From Lachnospiraceae bacterium (GTDB lineage: Bacteria > Bacillota > Clostridia > Lachnospirales > Lachnospiraceae): a DNA stretch of 6,017 nt. Under the pieces are notes generated by a model that was not told the origin of the DNA, made no database searches, and saw only the letters and a list, made by a program, of their open reading frames with translations. The stretch is from contig JAILIO010000244.1 in the NCBI GenBank assembly GCA_024695225.1, forward strand, positions 1 to 6,017. Direction: 5' to 3'. Both the position numbers and the translations under genes were made by a program. Positions 5,719 to 6,017 of the stretch are shown in pieces (the first letter of the stretch is position 1; each line of letters begins with the position of its first letter).

Positions 5719-6017
5719 ATGAAAAAATATATTTCAGAGTTCATTGGCACTTTTATCCTGGTCTTTATGGGATGCGGAACCGCTATGCTTGTGGGGTGTG
5801 ATGCGGAATCCGGATCCGGGTATCTGCTGACAGCTCTCGCGTTTGGTCTTGCCATAGTCACAATGGCATACAGTGTGGGAAATATTTCAGGGGGTCATGT
5901 AAATCCCGCAGTCAGCCTGGCTGTTTTCATAAACGGAGGGATATCCCTCCAGGACATGGCTTGTTATATGGTTGCCCAGTGCCTTGGGGCTTTTGCGGGG
6001 TCCGGTGTACTGGCTCT
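5719..6017 (+). CDS. aqpZ: AqpZ-like aquaporin (MIP family), 3' end missing
   Basis: The first 99 residues of a major intrinsic protein are present; the right edge cuts the gene, as family members are about 230 residues long. Membrane helix 1 (about 5-25) contains the E-F-I-G-T-F start typical of the family, with the conserved Glu at residue 7. Helix 2 (about 36-55) leads into the half-helix motif SGGHVNPAVS (57-66), which contains the first NPA box (62-64). Phe42 in ALAFGL aligns with the AqpZ selectivity-filter Phe43, where glycerol facilitators have Trp, so a water channel is favoured over GlpF. The rest of the filter and the second NPA box are outside the window. GGAGGT at 5709-5714 sets the ATG at 5719; an ATG at 5715 is in another frame that soon stops. 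The gene has its own strong promoter. It would act in the cytoplasmic membrane in water balance. The symbol denotes the subfamily, not proven orthology. Confidence 0.92.
   Translation, partial: MKKYISEFIGTFILVFMGCGTAMLVGCDAESGSGYLLTALAFGLAIVTMAYSVGNISGGHVNPAVSLAVFINGGISLQDMACYMVAQCLGAFAGSGVLA

Overview
The window looks like a chromosomal piece of an anaerobic, low-to-mid-GC Firmicute, most likely a clostridial Lachnospiraceae-type bacterium. This rests on strong GGAGG ribosome-binding sites before every visible start, frequent AGG/AGA arginine and ATA isoleucine codons, and a gene set I associate with gut and rumen Clostridia: a bacterial VTC polyphosphate-polymerase protein, a DUF4956 membrane protein and a Cthe_2159-type beta-helix protein. 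The assignment is an inference from content, not a database match.

Layout, all on the + strand. Positions 1-1530 hold the 3' part of an unrecognised gene whose repeats look beta-propeller-like; its true start lies left of the window. A good intrinsic terminator (1620-1649) closes it. A plausible promoter (1743-1771) then opens a three-gene cluster: the VTC-domain protein (1804-2481), the DUF4956 protein (2615-3286) and a 726-residue surface beta-helix protein (3355-5535). A near-tandem 37-bp repeat and a long hairpin (5598-5637) end this block. A very good sigma-A promoter (5661-5688) then drives an AqpZ-like aquaporin (5719 onward), cut by the right edge.

The core of interest is the three-gene cluster. 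The VTC protein keeps the basic and acidic residues expected of a triphosphate-tunnel polyphosphate polymerase. The DUF4956 protein has four to five membrane segments and a small soluble C-terminal domain, and its central motif reads to me like a remote MgtC relative. The beta-helix protein has membrane segments at both ends, so its large middle part should sit outside the cell. My inference is a membrane system in which a cytosolic polymerase works with an integral membrane partner and an external carbohydrate- or cation-binding protein. No function for this trio is proven by the sequence. A CotH-type kinase, which I recall often accompanying these genes, is not present here.

No RNA gene, CRISPR array, insertion sequence or prophage feature was seen. 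No gene-free stretch exceeds 300 bases.
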